Part shown: positions 13,042 through 19,890 of the stretch, piece after piece | Layout: each line of letters begins with the position of its first letter | Numbering within the stretch: position 1 is the stretch's first letter | Source: an uncultured Collinsella sp. | GTDB taxonomy: Bacteria; Actinomycetota; Coriobacteriia; Coriobacteriales; Coriobacteriaceae | NCBI GenBank assembly: GCA_958421035.1 | Contig: CATZKS010000024.1 | Coordinates: 1 to 19,890, forward strand | Direction: 5' to 3' | Length of the DNA stretch: 19,890 nt | Program-made: the position numbers and the translations under genes | The notes under the pieces: model-generated | Told to the model about the DNA's origin: nothing | Database searches by the model: none | Seen by the model: the letters and a program-made list of their open reading frames with translations, nothing else

Positions 13042-13109
13042 GCTGAATCATGCCGCATAGGACACGCCCACAGTCCGGAACCCGGTCCAAATTGAGTTAT
13101 TGCGCCGCG

Positions 13110-14393
13110 TTAGCCCAAGACATCCGACAGGATCTCGATCAGACTGTCCACGTCGGCTTCCTCGCAGACGAGCGGCGGCAGGAAACGCAGCGTATGCGCA
13201 CCCGTAGCGTTGATCACGGCACCGGCGGCCAGCGCGCGGGCAACAACATCATGCGCGTCGCCCGCGGCATCATCCAAATCACAGCCGAGCATCAAGCCGC
13301 GGCCACGTACCTCGGTCACGTGCGGCAGCTTGGCGAGCCTTGCCTCCATATAGGCACCCACCTTGGCAGCATGGTCGGCATAATCGCCGCGCACGAGCGC
13401 GGAGAGCGTCGCGGCGCACGCCGCAATGGCTAGGCAGCTGCCGCCAAAGGTCGAGCCGTGGTCGCCCGGCTTAAACACGTCGGCAATCTCCTTCTTTGCC
13501 ATGACGGCACCCATGGGCACGCCATCGGCAATGCCCTTGGCAAGGCTCATGATGTCGGGCTCCACGCCATAGGTCTGGAATGCAAATGGCTTGCCGGAGC
13601 GGAAGATGCCGCACTGGACCTCGTCGGCGATAAGCACGGCACCCACCTCGTGCGCCAAGTCGCGCGCCGTAGCCATAAACTCCTCGGTCATGGGATGCAC
13701 ACCGCTCTCACCCTGGATCGGCTCGAGCATCACGGCACATATTTCGCTCCCCAGCTGCTTAAAGATCGCACGCAGCTCATCCGCATCGTTGGGCGTGCAG
13801 GCCACAAAGCCACCCGGCAGCGGGCGGAAGCTGTCCTGCAGCCAATCCTGCATGGTGGCGGCAATGGTCTCGAGCGTACGGCCGTGGAAGCCGCCGCGCA
13901 TGCACACGATGGTGTTGCCGCCATTACCGGCACGCTTGGCGTACAGGCGCGCGAGCTTCATCGAGCCTTCGTTGGCCTCGGCGCCAGAGTTGGCAAAGAA
14001 GGTCTCCCAAACCTGCTCATCCGCAGCCGGAGCACCAAGAGCAGCTGCCGTGGTCTCATCGCCGGCGACAATGGCATCGGCAAGCACGCGCGCACCATCT
14101 ACGTCGTCGTTAGCAAGCTTGGACAGCAGCGCCGCGACCTGTCCGCGCTGCTCGATGTAGAAGTAATTGGAGACATGCATGAGCTTTTTGATCTGTGCCT
14201 CGAGCGCCGAGAGCACAGCCGGGTCGCCATGACCTAGGCTGCACACACCGATGCCGGCAAGAAAGTCGAGGTACTCACGGCCATCGTCGCCGGTGAGCTT
14301 CATGCCGTGACCCTCGACAAACTCGACCGGAGAGCGGCCAAAGGTATGCATAACGTAATGGGATTCAAGCGATTGCTGAGCTGCAAGTGACAT
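13110..14393 (-). CDS. argD: acetylornithine aminotransferase
   Basis: ArgD is a PLP-dependent class III aminotransferase that converts N-acetylglutamate semialdehyde to N-acetylornithine with glutamate as donor. The 427-residue product shows FFANSGAEANEG (132-143), GGFHGRT (167-173), the PLP-binding Asp257 in ADEVQCGIFRSGK, and the Schiff-base Lys286 in SLAKGIADGVPMGA. Between about 95 and 128 there is an extra Ala/Asp-rich stretch of roughly 25 residues that most homologues lack, which accounts for the above-average length. The ATG has AAAGG six bases upstream. It is the last gene of argC-argJ-argB-argD, 69 bases after argB. The operon context makes acetylornithine the likely substrate over other class III substrates. 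Confidence 0.93.
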   Translation of the reverse strand: MSLAAQQSLESHYVMHTFGRSPVEFVEGHGMKLTGDDGREYLDFLAGIGVCSLGHGDPAVLSALEAQIKKLMHVSNYFYIEQRGQVAALLSKLANDDVDGARVLADAIVAGDETTAAALGAPAADEQVWETFFANSGAEANEGSMKLARLYAKRAGNGGNTIVCMRGGFHGRTLETIAATMQDWLQDSFRPLPGGFVACTPNDADELRAIFKQLGSEICAVMLEPIQGESGVHPMTEEFMATARDLAHEVGAVLIADEVQCGIFRSGKPFAFQTYGVEPDIMSLAKGIADGVPMGAVMAKKEIADVFKPGDHGSTFGGSCLAIAACAATLSALVRGDYADHAAKVGAYMEARLAKLPHVTEVRGRGLMLGCDLDDAAGDAHDVVARALAAGAVINATGAHTLRFLPPLVCEEADVDSLIEILSDVLG

Positions 14394-14462
14394 GGGATGC
14401 CTTTCGTTGGGCGCCAGACGGCGCGGGGCTATGGGTGCAGGAATGGGGCGGCTGCGGGTCAG

Positions 14463-15443
14463 CTAGACCGTCTGAAGCTTCTCGACCTCGTCAAGGTTTT
14501 CGGTCAGACGCGCAGCAAACGTCGAAAGCGGATGCGGATGCGTATCGAACTCGTAAGCCGTCTCGGTGGAATGAATCACGGTGCCGACGCCGGCATCGGT
14601 CAGCAGCTCCAGGAGCAGCGAATGCGGCGTAGTACCGTTAATGATGTGGGCACGAAATACGCCGCCGGTAAGCGCATCGACGGCCGCACGCAGCTTGGGA
14701 ATCATGCCCTTATCGACCTCGCCGCCGTAGAGCATTTCGTTAACCTCGTCGAGCGTTAGGTTGGAGATAAGCGAGTCCTTGTCGCTAAAGTCCTTGTACA
14801 GGCCATCGACATCGGTCAAAAAGATCGCCTTATGCGCGTGGAGCGCCGCGGCAACGGCACCGGCGGCGGTGTCGGCGTTGATGTTGAAGAAACCGCCGTC
14901 CTCCCCCGCCGCGACGGTAGCTATGACGGGGATGTACTCGCTATCGAGTAAGCGCTCGATATAGTCGGTGTTGACGTGCGTCACTTTGCCCACGCGACCG
15001 AGCTCGGGGTCGAGCGGCTCGGCGATGAGCGTGCCGGCATCACTGCCCGACACGCCCACGGCCAGGTTGCCGTGGTGGTTGATGGCAGCAACCAGCTCTT
15101 GGTTGACCTTGCCGCCCAGTACCTCGCGCACGATATCCATAGTCGCCGGCGTGGTCACGCGCTGGCCGTTCTTAAACTCGACGGGAATATCGTAATGGCT
15201 CAGCGCCTCGTTGATAGCCTTGCCGCCGCCATGCACGATGACGGGGCGCATACCGATGATCTTGAGCAAAACGATGTCGCTCATCACGTCGCGGCGCAGC
15301 TGCTCATCAACCATGGCGGCTCCGCCATATTTGATAACAACCGTCTTGCCGGTCAGGTTCTTAATCCACGGCAGCGCTTCGAACAGCAGCTGCGCGGTTG
15401 CTTCGTTGGATTCGCTCGAACGACAATCGCGTGCGAATTTCAT
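14463..15443 (-). CDS. argB: acetylglutamate kinase
   Basis: ArgB phosphorylates N-acetylglutamate, the second step of the acetylated ornithine pathway. The 326-residue product has KYGG (38-41), HGGGK (71-75) and the C-terminal nucleotide site (INADTAAGAVAAAL, then LTDVDGLYKD). About 37 residues precede the kinase core, including SEALPWIKN-like helix sequence. This N-terminal helix is typical of hexameric, arginine-inhibited enzymes and is absent from E. coli-type arginine-insensitive ones, so feedback inhibition by arginine is likely (inference). The ATG at 15443 has GAGG six bases upstream; an in-frame start at 15503 lacks a site. It lies 81 bases after argJ. Confidence 0.94.
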   Translation of the reverse strand: MKFARDCRSSESNEATAQLLFEALPWIKNLTGKTVVIKYGGAAMVDEQLRRDVMSDIVLLKIIGMRPVIVHGGGKAINEALSHYDIPVEFKNGQRVTTPATMDIVREVLGGKVNQELVAAINHHGNLAVGVSGSDAGTLIAEPLDPELGRVGKVTHVNTDYIERLLDSEYIPVIATVAAGEDGGFFNINADTAAGAVAAALHAHKAIFLTDVDGLYKDFSDKDSLISNLTLDEVNEMLYGGEVDKGMIPKLRAAVDALTGGVFRAHIINGTTPHSLLLELLTDAGVGTVIHSTETAYEFDTHPHPLSTFAARLTENLDEVEKLQTV

Positions 15444-15524
15444 AATCTGCCTCGTCTTTCGTATCGTTATCGCGCCGTGCTCCGCTGTCCGCAATCGCGG
15501 CAAGATGCGCAGCGTGCCCGGAAT

Positions 15525-16793
15525 CTAGGAACGGTAGTCGCCGTTGATGGAGATGTACTCATGCGTGAGGTCGCAGGTCCACACGGTCGTTGCCGCGTCG
15601 CCTGCGCCCAGGTCGGCCGAGATCACGATCTCGGGCGCCTCGAAACGTCGTAGAGCCTCGTCCTCATCAAAGGGAACAGTCAGACCGCCGCGACAGACAG
15701 GCATGCCCATCATGTCGATGGAAACGTCTTCCTGATTAAACTTCACGCCGCACTTGCCAAGCGCCATGGCAACGCGGCCCCAGTTGCAGTCGTGGCCGGC
15801 GATGCAGGTCTTAACGAGCGGCGAGTTGGCAACGGCACGAGCGGCGATATCAGCTTCCTCGTCGTTGGCGGCTCCGGTAACGTTGACCGTAACAAGCTTG
15901 GATGCGCCCTCGCCATCGGCGGCAATATTGCGCGCCAGGCTCTCGCACACCTCGTGCACGGCAAATGCCAACTCGTCAAAGGCATCGGAGCCCTCGACGA
16001 TAGGCTCGGCATCTGCGGCAGCGGCGCCGGAGGCAAGCATGATGCAGGTGTCGTTGGTCGAGGTGTCGGAATCGACCGTTACCTTGTTAAAGGTCTGCTT
16101 GACGGTCGAGAGCAGCAGGGCATGAAGTGCCGCAGGCTCGACGGGGGCATCGGTGGTGATAACTGCGATCATGGTGGCCATGTTGGGCATGATCATGCCC
16201 GAGCCCTTGCACATTCCGCCCACCGTATAGACATTGCCCGCATGACCCGCAGCCTCGCTGACATAGGACACGGCGTACTCCTTGGAGTGCGTGTCGGTCG
16301 TCATGATGGCGCGAGCGGCATCGGCGCCACCGTGGGCGGAGAGCGCCTCGTAGGCAGCAGGAATGGCGGTCTCAAACGTGTCGATCGGCAGAATCTGGCC
16401 AATCACGCCCGTGGAGGCAACCAGAATCTGCTGGGGCTCGCAGCCGATGACCTGCGATGCGATGCTGCACGTCTCGCGCGCGCATGCAAGGCCGGTCTCA
16501 CCCGTGGCAGCGTTGGCATTGCCAGAGTTGACCGAAACGCCGGCGATGATACCGTAACCCTTGTCGGCACCGCCCAGGTTGGCACGGCTCACTTGCACGG
16601 GCGCCGCGCAAAAGCGATTGGTGGTAAACACGCCGGCACCGGGACAGGGTTTATCGGGCACGACGAGCGCGTAATCCAGACGCTCGGGGTTCTTGCGGAA
16701 CCCAGCGTGGATGCCCGCAGCTTTAAAACCAGCCGCAGCCGTAACGCCACCCTCGACGGCGCGAATCTTGATATCAAACAGCTCGGTTTTCAT
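15525..16793 (-). CDS. argJ: ornithine acetyltransferase (ArgJ)
   Basis: ArgJ moves the acetyl group from N-acetylornithine to glutamate, releasing ornithine and recycling the acetyl group. Some members also make acetylglutamate from acetyl-CoA; this cannot be decided from sequence. The 422-residue proenzyme carries the self-cleavage site KGSGMIMPNMATM (196-208), where cleavage before Thr207 creates the N-terminal nucleophile of the beta chain. STGVIGQILP (127-136), DSDTSTNDT and the C-terminal YISINGDYRS are also typical. The ATG has AAGGAG 11 bases upstream, rather far. A 134-base gap separates it from argC; no promoter or terminator is clear there beyond a 6-bp hairpin (16876-16891). Confidence 0.95.
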   Translation of the reverse strand: MKTELFDIKIRAVEGGVTAAAGFKAAGIHAGFRKNPERLDYALVVPDKPCPGAGVFTTNRFCAAPVQVSRANLGGADKGYGIIAGVSVNSGNANAATGETGLACARETCSIASQVIGCEPQQILVASTGVIGQILPIDTFETAIPAAYEALSAHGGADAARAIMTTDTHSKEYAVSYVSEAAGHAGNVYTVGGMCKGSGMIMPNMATMIAVITTDAPVEPAALHALLLSTVKQTFNKVTVDSDTSTNDTCIMLASGAAAADAEPIVEGSDAFDELAFAVHEVCESLARNIAADGEGASKLVTVNVTGAANDEEADIAARAVANSPLVKTCIAGHDCNWGRVAMALGKCGVKFNQEDVSIDMMGMPVCRGGLTVPFDEDEALRRFEAPEIVISADLGAGDAATTVWTCDLTHEYISINGDYRS

Positions 16794-16927
16794 CGTCTTT
16801 ATGACTCCTTATGTCAAACAAAAAACGGACATCGGTTGGTGCGCCATGCCAGTCGTGATCATGAGACCAGCTTAAGAGTGGCGCCCCACTCGATGCCCGA
16901 CTACCAAATCGTTAACAATCGAATGTG

Positions 16928-17998
16928 CTACACCGGGCACGCCACTGTGGGCAAGCCTCGTCGCTCGTCAAAGCCAAAGACGATATTGGCGCACTGGACC
17001 GCTTGGCCCGCAGCGCCCTTGCACAGATTGTCGATGGCGCCCGTCGCCACCAGCACGCCCGCGCGCTTGTTGAACGCAAGGCCAATCTGGGCGGCGTTGG
17101 TGCCGACGACCGAAGCCGTCTTGGGCTGCTGGCCGGCATCGAGCACGCGCACGAAAGTGCGACCAGCGTAGAACTGCTTGTAATAGTCGACAACGTCCTC
17201 AAGGGTCAAAGTATCGATAGCCTGCGGCGTAAGCGGCAGCGTCACCGTGGAGAGCAGACCACGCTTGAGCGGTGCCAGGTGCGGGGTAAAGACGACGCGA
17301 TCGGTCAGGCCAAGGATTTGCTCAATCTCGGGCGTGTGGCGATGCTTGCCCACGCCGTAGGCCTCCAAATTCTCATCGGCGCTGCAAAAATGCGTACGAG
17401 CGTTGCAGGACTTACCGGCGCCCGTCACGCCGCTAATGGCATCGACAATCACGGGACCGCTCTCGGCCACCCAGCCCGCACGCACGGCAGGAGCGGCTGC
17501 AAGGCTCGTTGCGGTGGGATAGCAGCCGGCGCAGGCGACCAACACGGGCTTTCCGGCGGCATGGCTGGAAGCAGCGGTCTCTAAGTCCTGGCAGAACAGC
17601 TCGGGGAGGCCGAAAGCACGCGTCTTGAGCAGCTCGGAGCTCGTATGCGCGGCGGCATACCAGGCCTCAAAGGTGGCCGGATCGCTCAGGCGATAGTCGG
17701 CCGAGAGGTCAATGCAGGAGACTCCCGCGGCAAGGAGCGCGGGCACCTGTGCCATGGCAGCCGTGTGCGGCACGGCAAGAAAAACCGCATCGCAGCTCTT
17801 AAGCTCGGGGGCGTCATGCGTGATGAAAACCAGATCGCTCACGCCAGCAAAGCTCGGATACACCGCGGACAGCGGCTGGCCGGCATCGGCGTTGGACGTA
17901 ATGGCAACAAGTTCAAACTCGGGATGGCCGAGCACGAGGCGAATGAGCTCGGCTCCGGCATATCCAGCCGCGCCGACGATTCCAACCTTCAAAGACAT
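16928..17998 (-). CDS. argC: N-acetyl-gamma-glutamyl-phosphate reductase
   Basis: ArgC reduces N-acetylglutamyl phosphate to the semialdehyde with NADPH. The 356-residue product has the nucleotide-binding GIVGAAGYAGAEL (6-18). The active-site Cys159 lies in ACAGCYPTAT, and a conserved His is in GKHRHTPEI (218-225). SGVTGAGK (189-196) is also typical. The ATG has AAGGAG six bases upstream. It is the first gene of the arg operon; two ArgR-type boxes lie 85-120 bases before it. The order argC-argJ-argB-argD is a standard cluster and yields ornithine from glutamate without the later arginine genes, which are not in this window. Confidence 0.96.
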   Translation of the reverse strand: MSLKVGIVGAAGYAGAELIRLVLGHPEFELVAITSNADAGQPLSAVYPSFAGVSDLVFITHDAPELKSCDAVFLAVPHTAAMAQVPALLAAGVSCIDLSADYRLSDPATFEAWYAAAHTSSELLKTRAFGLPELFCQDLETAASSHAAGKPVLVACAGCYPTATSLAAAPAVRAGWVAESGPVIVDAISGVTGAGKSCNARTHFCSADENLEAYGVGKHRHTPEIEQILGLTDRVVFTPHLAPLKRGLLSTVTLPLTPQAIDTLTLEDVVDYYKQFYAGRTFVRVLDAGQQPKTASVVGTNAAQIGLAFNKRAGVLVATGAIDNLCKGAAGQAVQCANIVFGFDERRGLPTVACPV

Positions 17999-18084
17999 AT
18001 CAGACTCCTTGTCTGCGATTTATGCACCGATGCGCATTTCGCAGCGGTCGTTATGAAGTGGGTTGAAACTTTAGCACCAAAAGA

Positions 18085-18119
18085 TGCATGAACACGTAAA
18101 TGGCTTGCATATTCATGCA
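18085..18119 (-). promoter_or_regulatory. pair of ArgR (ARG) boxes upstream of argC
   Basis: A 14-base palindrome TGCATATTCATGCA (18106-18119) matches the ARG-box form (TGNAT, four bases, ATNCA). A weaker box TGCATGAACACGTA (18085-18098) lies beside it. Their centres are 21 bp apart, the spacing used when an ArgR hexamer binds two boxes. I could not identify the -35/-10 pair with confidence. Confidence 0.65.
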
Positions 18120-18164
18120 TTGAAACAATCCCGACACATTCGCTTGAAGGAATTGACAAATGGA

Positions 18165-18218
18165 GCGGGCCCCGTATTGACCGGCGCTCCTAACGGCACC
18201 GGGCAATAAGGGGCCCGC
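18165..18218 (-). other. long hairpin between the FMN-barrel pseudogene and argC
   Basis: GCGGGCCCC (18165-18173) pairs with GGGGCCCGC (18210-18218). The stem continues inward, with single mismatches, as TATTG/CAATA and CCGG/CCGG, for 18 pairs in all. On the minus strand the tail (TCCATTTGTCAATTCC) is only weakly T-rich. It may end the upstream transcript and shield the arg promoter. Confidence 0.5.
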
Positions 18219-18255
18219 CCATGCGAAAACCAAGTTGTTAGGATGAGCCAGCCGG

Positions 18256-18592
18256 CTAGAGCTCGACCGGCACCCATTCGTCGTGATTGCAGATAAAAGC
18301 CTCGGGATCCTCGACGCTAAAGAAGACGAGCGTGGGATCGCCTGCGCCCTCGTAGTGCTCGCCTAGGCGCTCCAGGTGCCTCCAGCCTGCCTCGCGCATA
18401 TCGGGAGCGGCCTGGTCATCCAGACCCGCACGCCCGCGCAAGATGAGCCAGCCATGGCCCGGCCACCAGCTTGCCGTCCTGGATCTGTGCAAACGAGAAC
18501 GGACGCACATGCGGCTGCCCGTCCACGCTCGTCGCCAGATACCACGCCGGCACCGACGTCAGATACTCCAAAACCGTATTCAATCCGTCCAC
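18256..18592 (-). pseudogene. FMN-binding split-barrel protein, internally deleted and frameshifted
   Basis: This is a damaged tandem paralogue of the gene at 18637-19083. Read from a GTG at 18592 (GGAGG four bases upstream), the first 42 codons match the paralogue, including PAWYLAT, HVRPFSFA and DGKL. After 18467 only four bases remain before sequence that matches the paralogue about 26 residues further on. That sequence is in a different frame and reads PGHGWLILRGRAGL, then a C-terminal part containing FFSVEDPEAF and ending PVEL. Relative to the paralogue about 74 bases are missing, so the frame is broken and part of the FMN barrel is lost. Each half is otherwise well preserved, suggesting a recent event. 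The original substrate is unknown. Confidence 0.75.
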
Positions 18593-18636
18593 GTTTCCTC
18601 CTGTACTAGCTAGTTTGGGAACCTGGTTTGTGTGAG

Positions 18637-19083
18637 CTAGAGCTCCAGGCGCTCCTCGCTGCCGTCGATATCACAGAAGCGCGCGGCAATGTTGCGGACC
18701 GAAAAGAAAGCAAGGCGGCCGTCGTTGGCACTCTCGTGTTCCTCGCCGATGCCCACCATGTGCTTAAAACCCGCTTGACGCACCTTGTCGCTCGCAACTG
18801 CGTCGTCCTCAAGTGCGGCCTCGCCGGTCAACACGATCCAACATTCCCCCGGCTTCCAGCCCGAGAGCTCAAACTTGGGATTCGCGCTGAGCTCGGCCCA
18901 CACATCCTTGTCGCGCGATGTGCAAAACCACAGCTTGCCGTCATCGACCATGGCAAACGAAAACGGTCTCACGCGAGGCTGATGCCCGTCGGCCACATCG
19001 GTCGTGGCCAGATACCACGCCGGAATGCGCCTGAGATATGAACAGGCGCGCTCAAGCTGAGCCGTGCGGTCGTTGTCGGTCAT
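18637..19083 (-). CDS. pyridoxamine 5'-phosphate oxidase family (FMN split-barrel) protein
   Basis: The 148-residue product fits the small FMN-binding split-barrel superfamily. It has an N-terminal helix, then PAWYLATTD (about 21-29), a PRVRPFSFA strand and DGKLWFCTSRDKDVWAEL, the usual flavin-binding strand and helix. ECWIVLTGEA and a C-terminal strand with LAFFSVRN complete the fold. Members include oxidases, flavin reductases and uncharacterised redox proteins; the true PdxH signature is not evident, so no vitamin B6 role is claimed. The ATG at 19083 has AAGGGG five bases upstream. A damaged paralogue follows 44 bases downstream, and ecfT lies 30 bases upstream. It is not known whether the three share a transcript. 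Confidence 0.8.
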   Translation of the reverse strand: MTDNDRTAQLERACSYLRRIPAWYLATTDVADGHQPRVRPFSFAMVDDGKLWFCTSRDKDVWAELSANPKFELSGWKPGECWIVLTGEAALEDDAVASDKVRQAGFKHMVGIGEEHESANDGRLAFFSVRNIAARFCDIDGSEERLEL

Positions 19084-19113
19084 AGAGACCCCTTTCTTGC
19101 GCTCGAATCGCGC

Positions 19114-19890
19114 CTAAACAAGTTGAAGATTGATGACGATGACGCAGATGAGCAGCAACGCCGTCACCACCGCCGCCAACGCATCGCTGCGGCCAAATGC
19201 AAGCGCATGCAGACGTGTGCGGCCCTGCTCGCCATGATAGCAACGGGCATCCATGGCGGCCGAAAGCGTCTCGGCATGACGGAACACGCCCGTGAACAGC
19301 GGAATCGCCACACTGCCGAGCATACGCACGCCACCGAGCGGGCCTCCCGTCACGCGCGCACCGCGGCTCGCCTGCGCATCGGCCGTCTGCTTCATCTCGG
19401 TGGCAAACTGCGGCATAAAGCGCAGCGCGATACCCATAATCATGCCGAGCTCGTGCGCCGGAAGCCCCACACGCGCAAACGGCGCGAGCAGGCGCTCAAA
19501 GCCCGCGGTGAGGTCGAGTGTCGGTGTGGTGAGCGTAATGGCGCTCATGCCGGCCATCATCAACGTCAGGCGGCACGCCATAAAGGCGGCAGAACGCAGT
19601 GAGCCCTCGCTTATCTGCAGAAAGCCGAGCTGCCACAGGATGCGCCCACTCTGATCGGTAAACAAGTTGAGCACCGCGACCACGACGACGATTGCCAGCA
19701 GCGGCGCCATCGACGACAGAACGCGACGAACCGGCACCCGAGACACGGCATAGGTCAGCACAACGAAAATTGCGACCGGGGCCAGTCCGCGGAAGCCACT
19801 GACCGTGAGCGTCGTGATCAGAAACACAAAGCCCAAGAGCAACTTGGTTCGCGGGTCCAGGCGGTGGATTGCACTATCGCCGGGATAGTA
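19114..19890 (-). CDS. ecfT: ECF transporter transmembrane subunit EcfT, N-terminus beyond window
   Basis: EcfT is the shared membrane coupling protein of energy-coupling-factor importers, linking two ATPases (EcfA) to vitamin-binding S components. The frame is open to the window edge, giving 259 visible residues. These begin YYPGDSAIHRLDPRTKLLL, which is the family N-terminus, so only a few residues are missing. Hydrophobic segments follow at about 17-75 and 105-125, and a last one lies at the C-terminus. The two cytoplasmic coupling motifs are seen as ADAQASRGAR and AMDARCYHGEQGRTR (the Ala-Arg-Gly-type helices that contact EcfA). A TTG at 19842 could be mistaken for a start, but the upstream family sequence rules it out. 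The EcfA genes probably lie just beyond the right edge. Confidence 0.93.
   Translation of the reverse strand, partial: YYPGDSAIHRLDPRTKLLLGFVFLITTLTVSGFRGLAPVAIFVVLTYAVSRVPVRRVLSSMAPLLAIVVVVAVLNLFTDQSGRILWQLGFLQISEGSLRSAAFMACRLTLMMAGMSAITLTTPTLDLTAGFERLLAPFARVGLPAHELGMIMGIALRFMPQFATEMKQTADAQASRGARVTGGPLGGVRMLGSVAIPLFTGVFRHAETLSAAMDARCYHGEQGRTRLHALAFGRSDALAAVVTALLLICVIVINLQLV

Noticed and set aside
16876..16891. Terminator between argC and argJ
   Set aside because: GAGTGG/CCACTC is a short 6-bp hairpin with no T-tract on the minus strand. The arg genes are more likely one transcript.
19840..19842. ecfT starting inside the window at a TTG
   Set aside because: The frame continues upstream with the conserved family sequence YYPGDSAIHRLDPRTK, so the true start lies beyond the window.

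Overview
The window looks like a chromosomal segment of a coriobacterium, most probably Collinsella. This is inferred from the GC-rich coding style, the Actinobacteria-like and Firmicutes-like mix of proteins, conserved neighbour pairs (greA-lysS, veg-ispE, murI-rph-rdgB), an ECF transporter gene, and AT-rich repeats in the spacers. No database search was possible, so the genus is a recognition call. All protein genes lie on the minus strand, so transcription runs from high to low coordinates. The only plus-strand gene is one tRNA.

Layout from left to right. Positions 1-2793 hold lysS and greA; lysyl-tRNA synthetase carries an extra C-terminal tRNA-binding domain. Positions 2819-3283 hold tatA and a tRNA-Pro(CGG). 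Positions 3333-4528 hold ispE with the small veg gene before it. Positions 4712-8571 form a housekeeping block: a HAD phosphatase, murI (D-glutamate supply), rph (tRNA 3' processing), rdgB (nucleotide pool cleaning) and dtd (D-aminoacyl-tRNA deacylation). Positions 8679-12234 hold murE and asnB, separated by a strong terminator. Positions 12235-13109 are gene-poor except for a plus-strand tRNA-Val(UAC). That stretch contains a repeated tRNA-end/terminator module and a roughly 217-bp AT-rich element bounded by 33-bp inverted repeats. Positions 13110-17998 are an arginine/ornithine cluster transcribed argC-argJ-argB-argD, preceded by a pair of ArgR-type boxes centred 21 bp apart. Positions 18256-19083 hold two tandem FMN-barrel (pyridoxamine-phosphate-oxidase-like) genes, one broken by an internal deletion. 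The window ends inside ecfT.

The genes are ordinary core metabolism: translation (lysS, tRNAs, dtd), transcription elongation (greA), secretion (tatA), isoprenoids (ispE), peptidoglycan (murI, murE), nucleotide hygiene (rdgB), RNA processing (rph), and asparagine and ornithine synthesis. MurI and MurE act in the same wall pathway. The MurE sequence lacks the diaminopimelate motif, so ornithine from the arg cluster is a possible third residue of the peptide (inference). I found no phage genes, insertion sequence, CRISPR array or new multi-gene system. The most unusual material is in the spacers: the inverted-repeat element, the tRNA-end duplications, hairpins placed against stop codons, a palindrome sitting in the tatA promoter, and a terminator placed directly before the lysS ribosome binding site.
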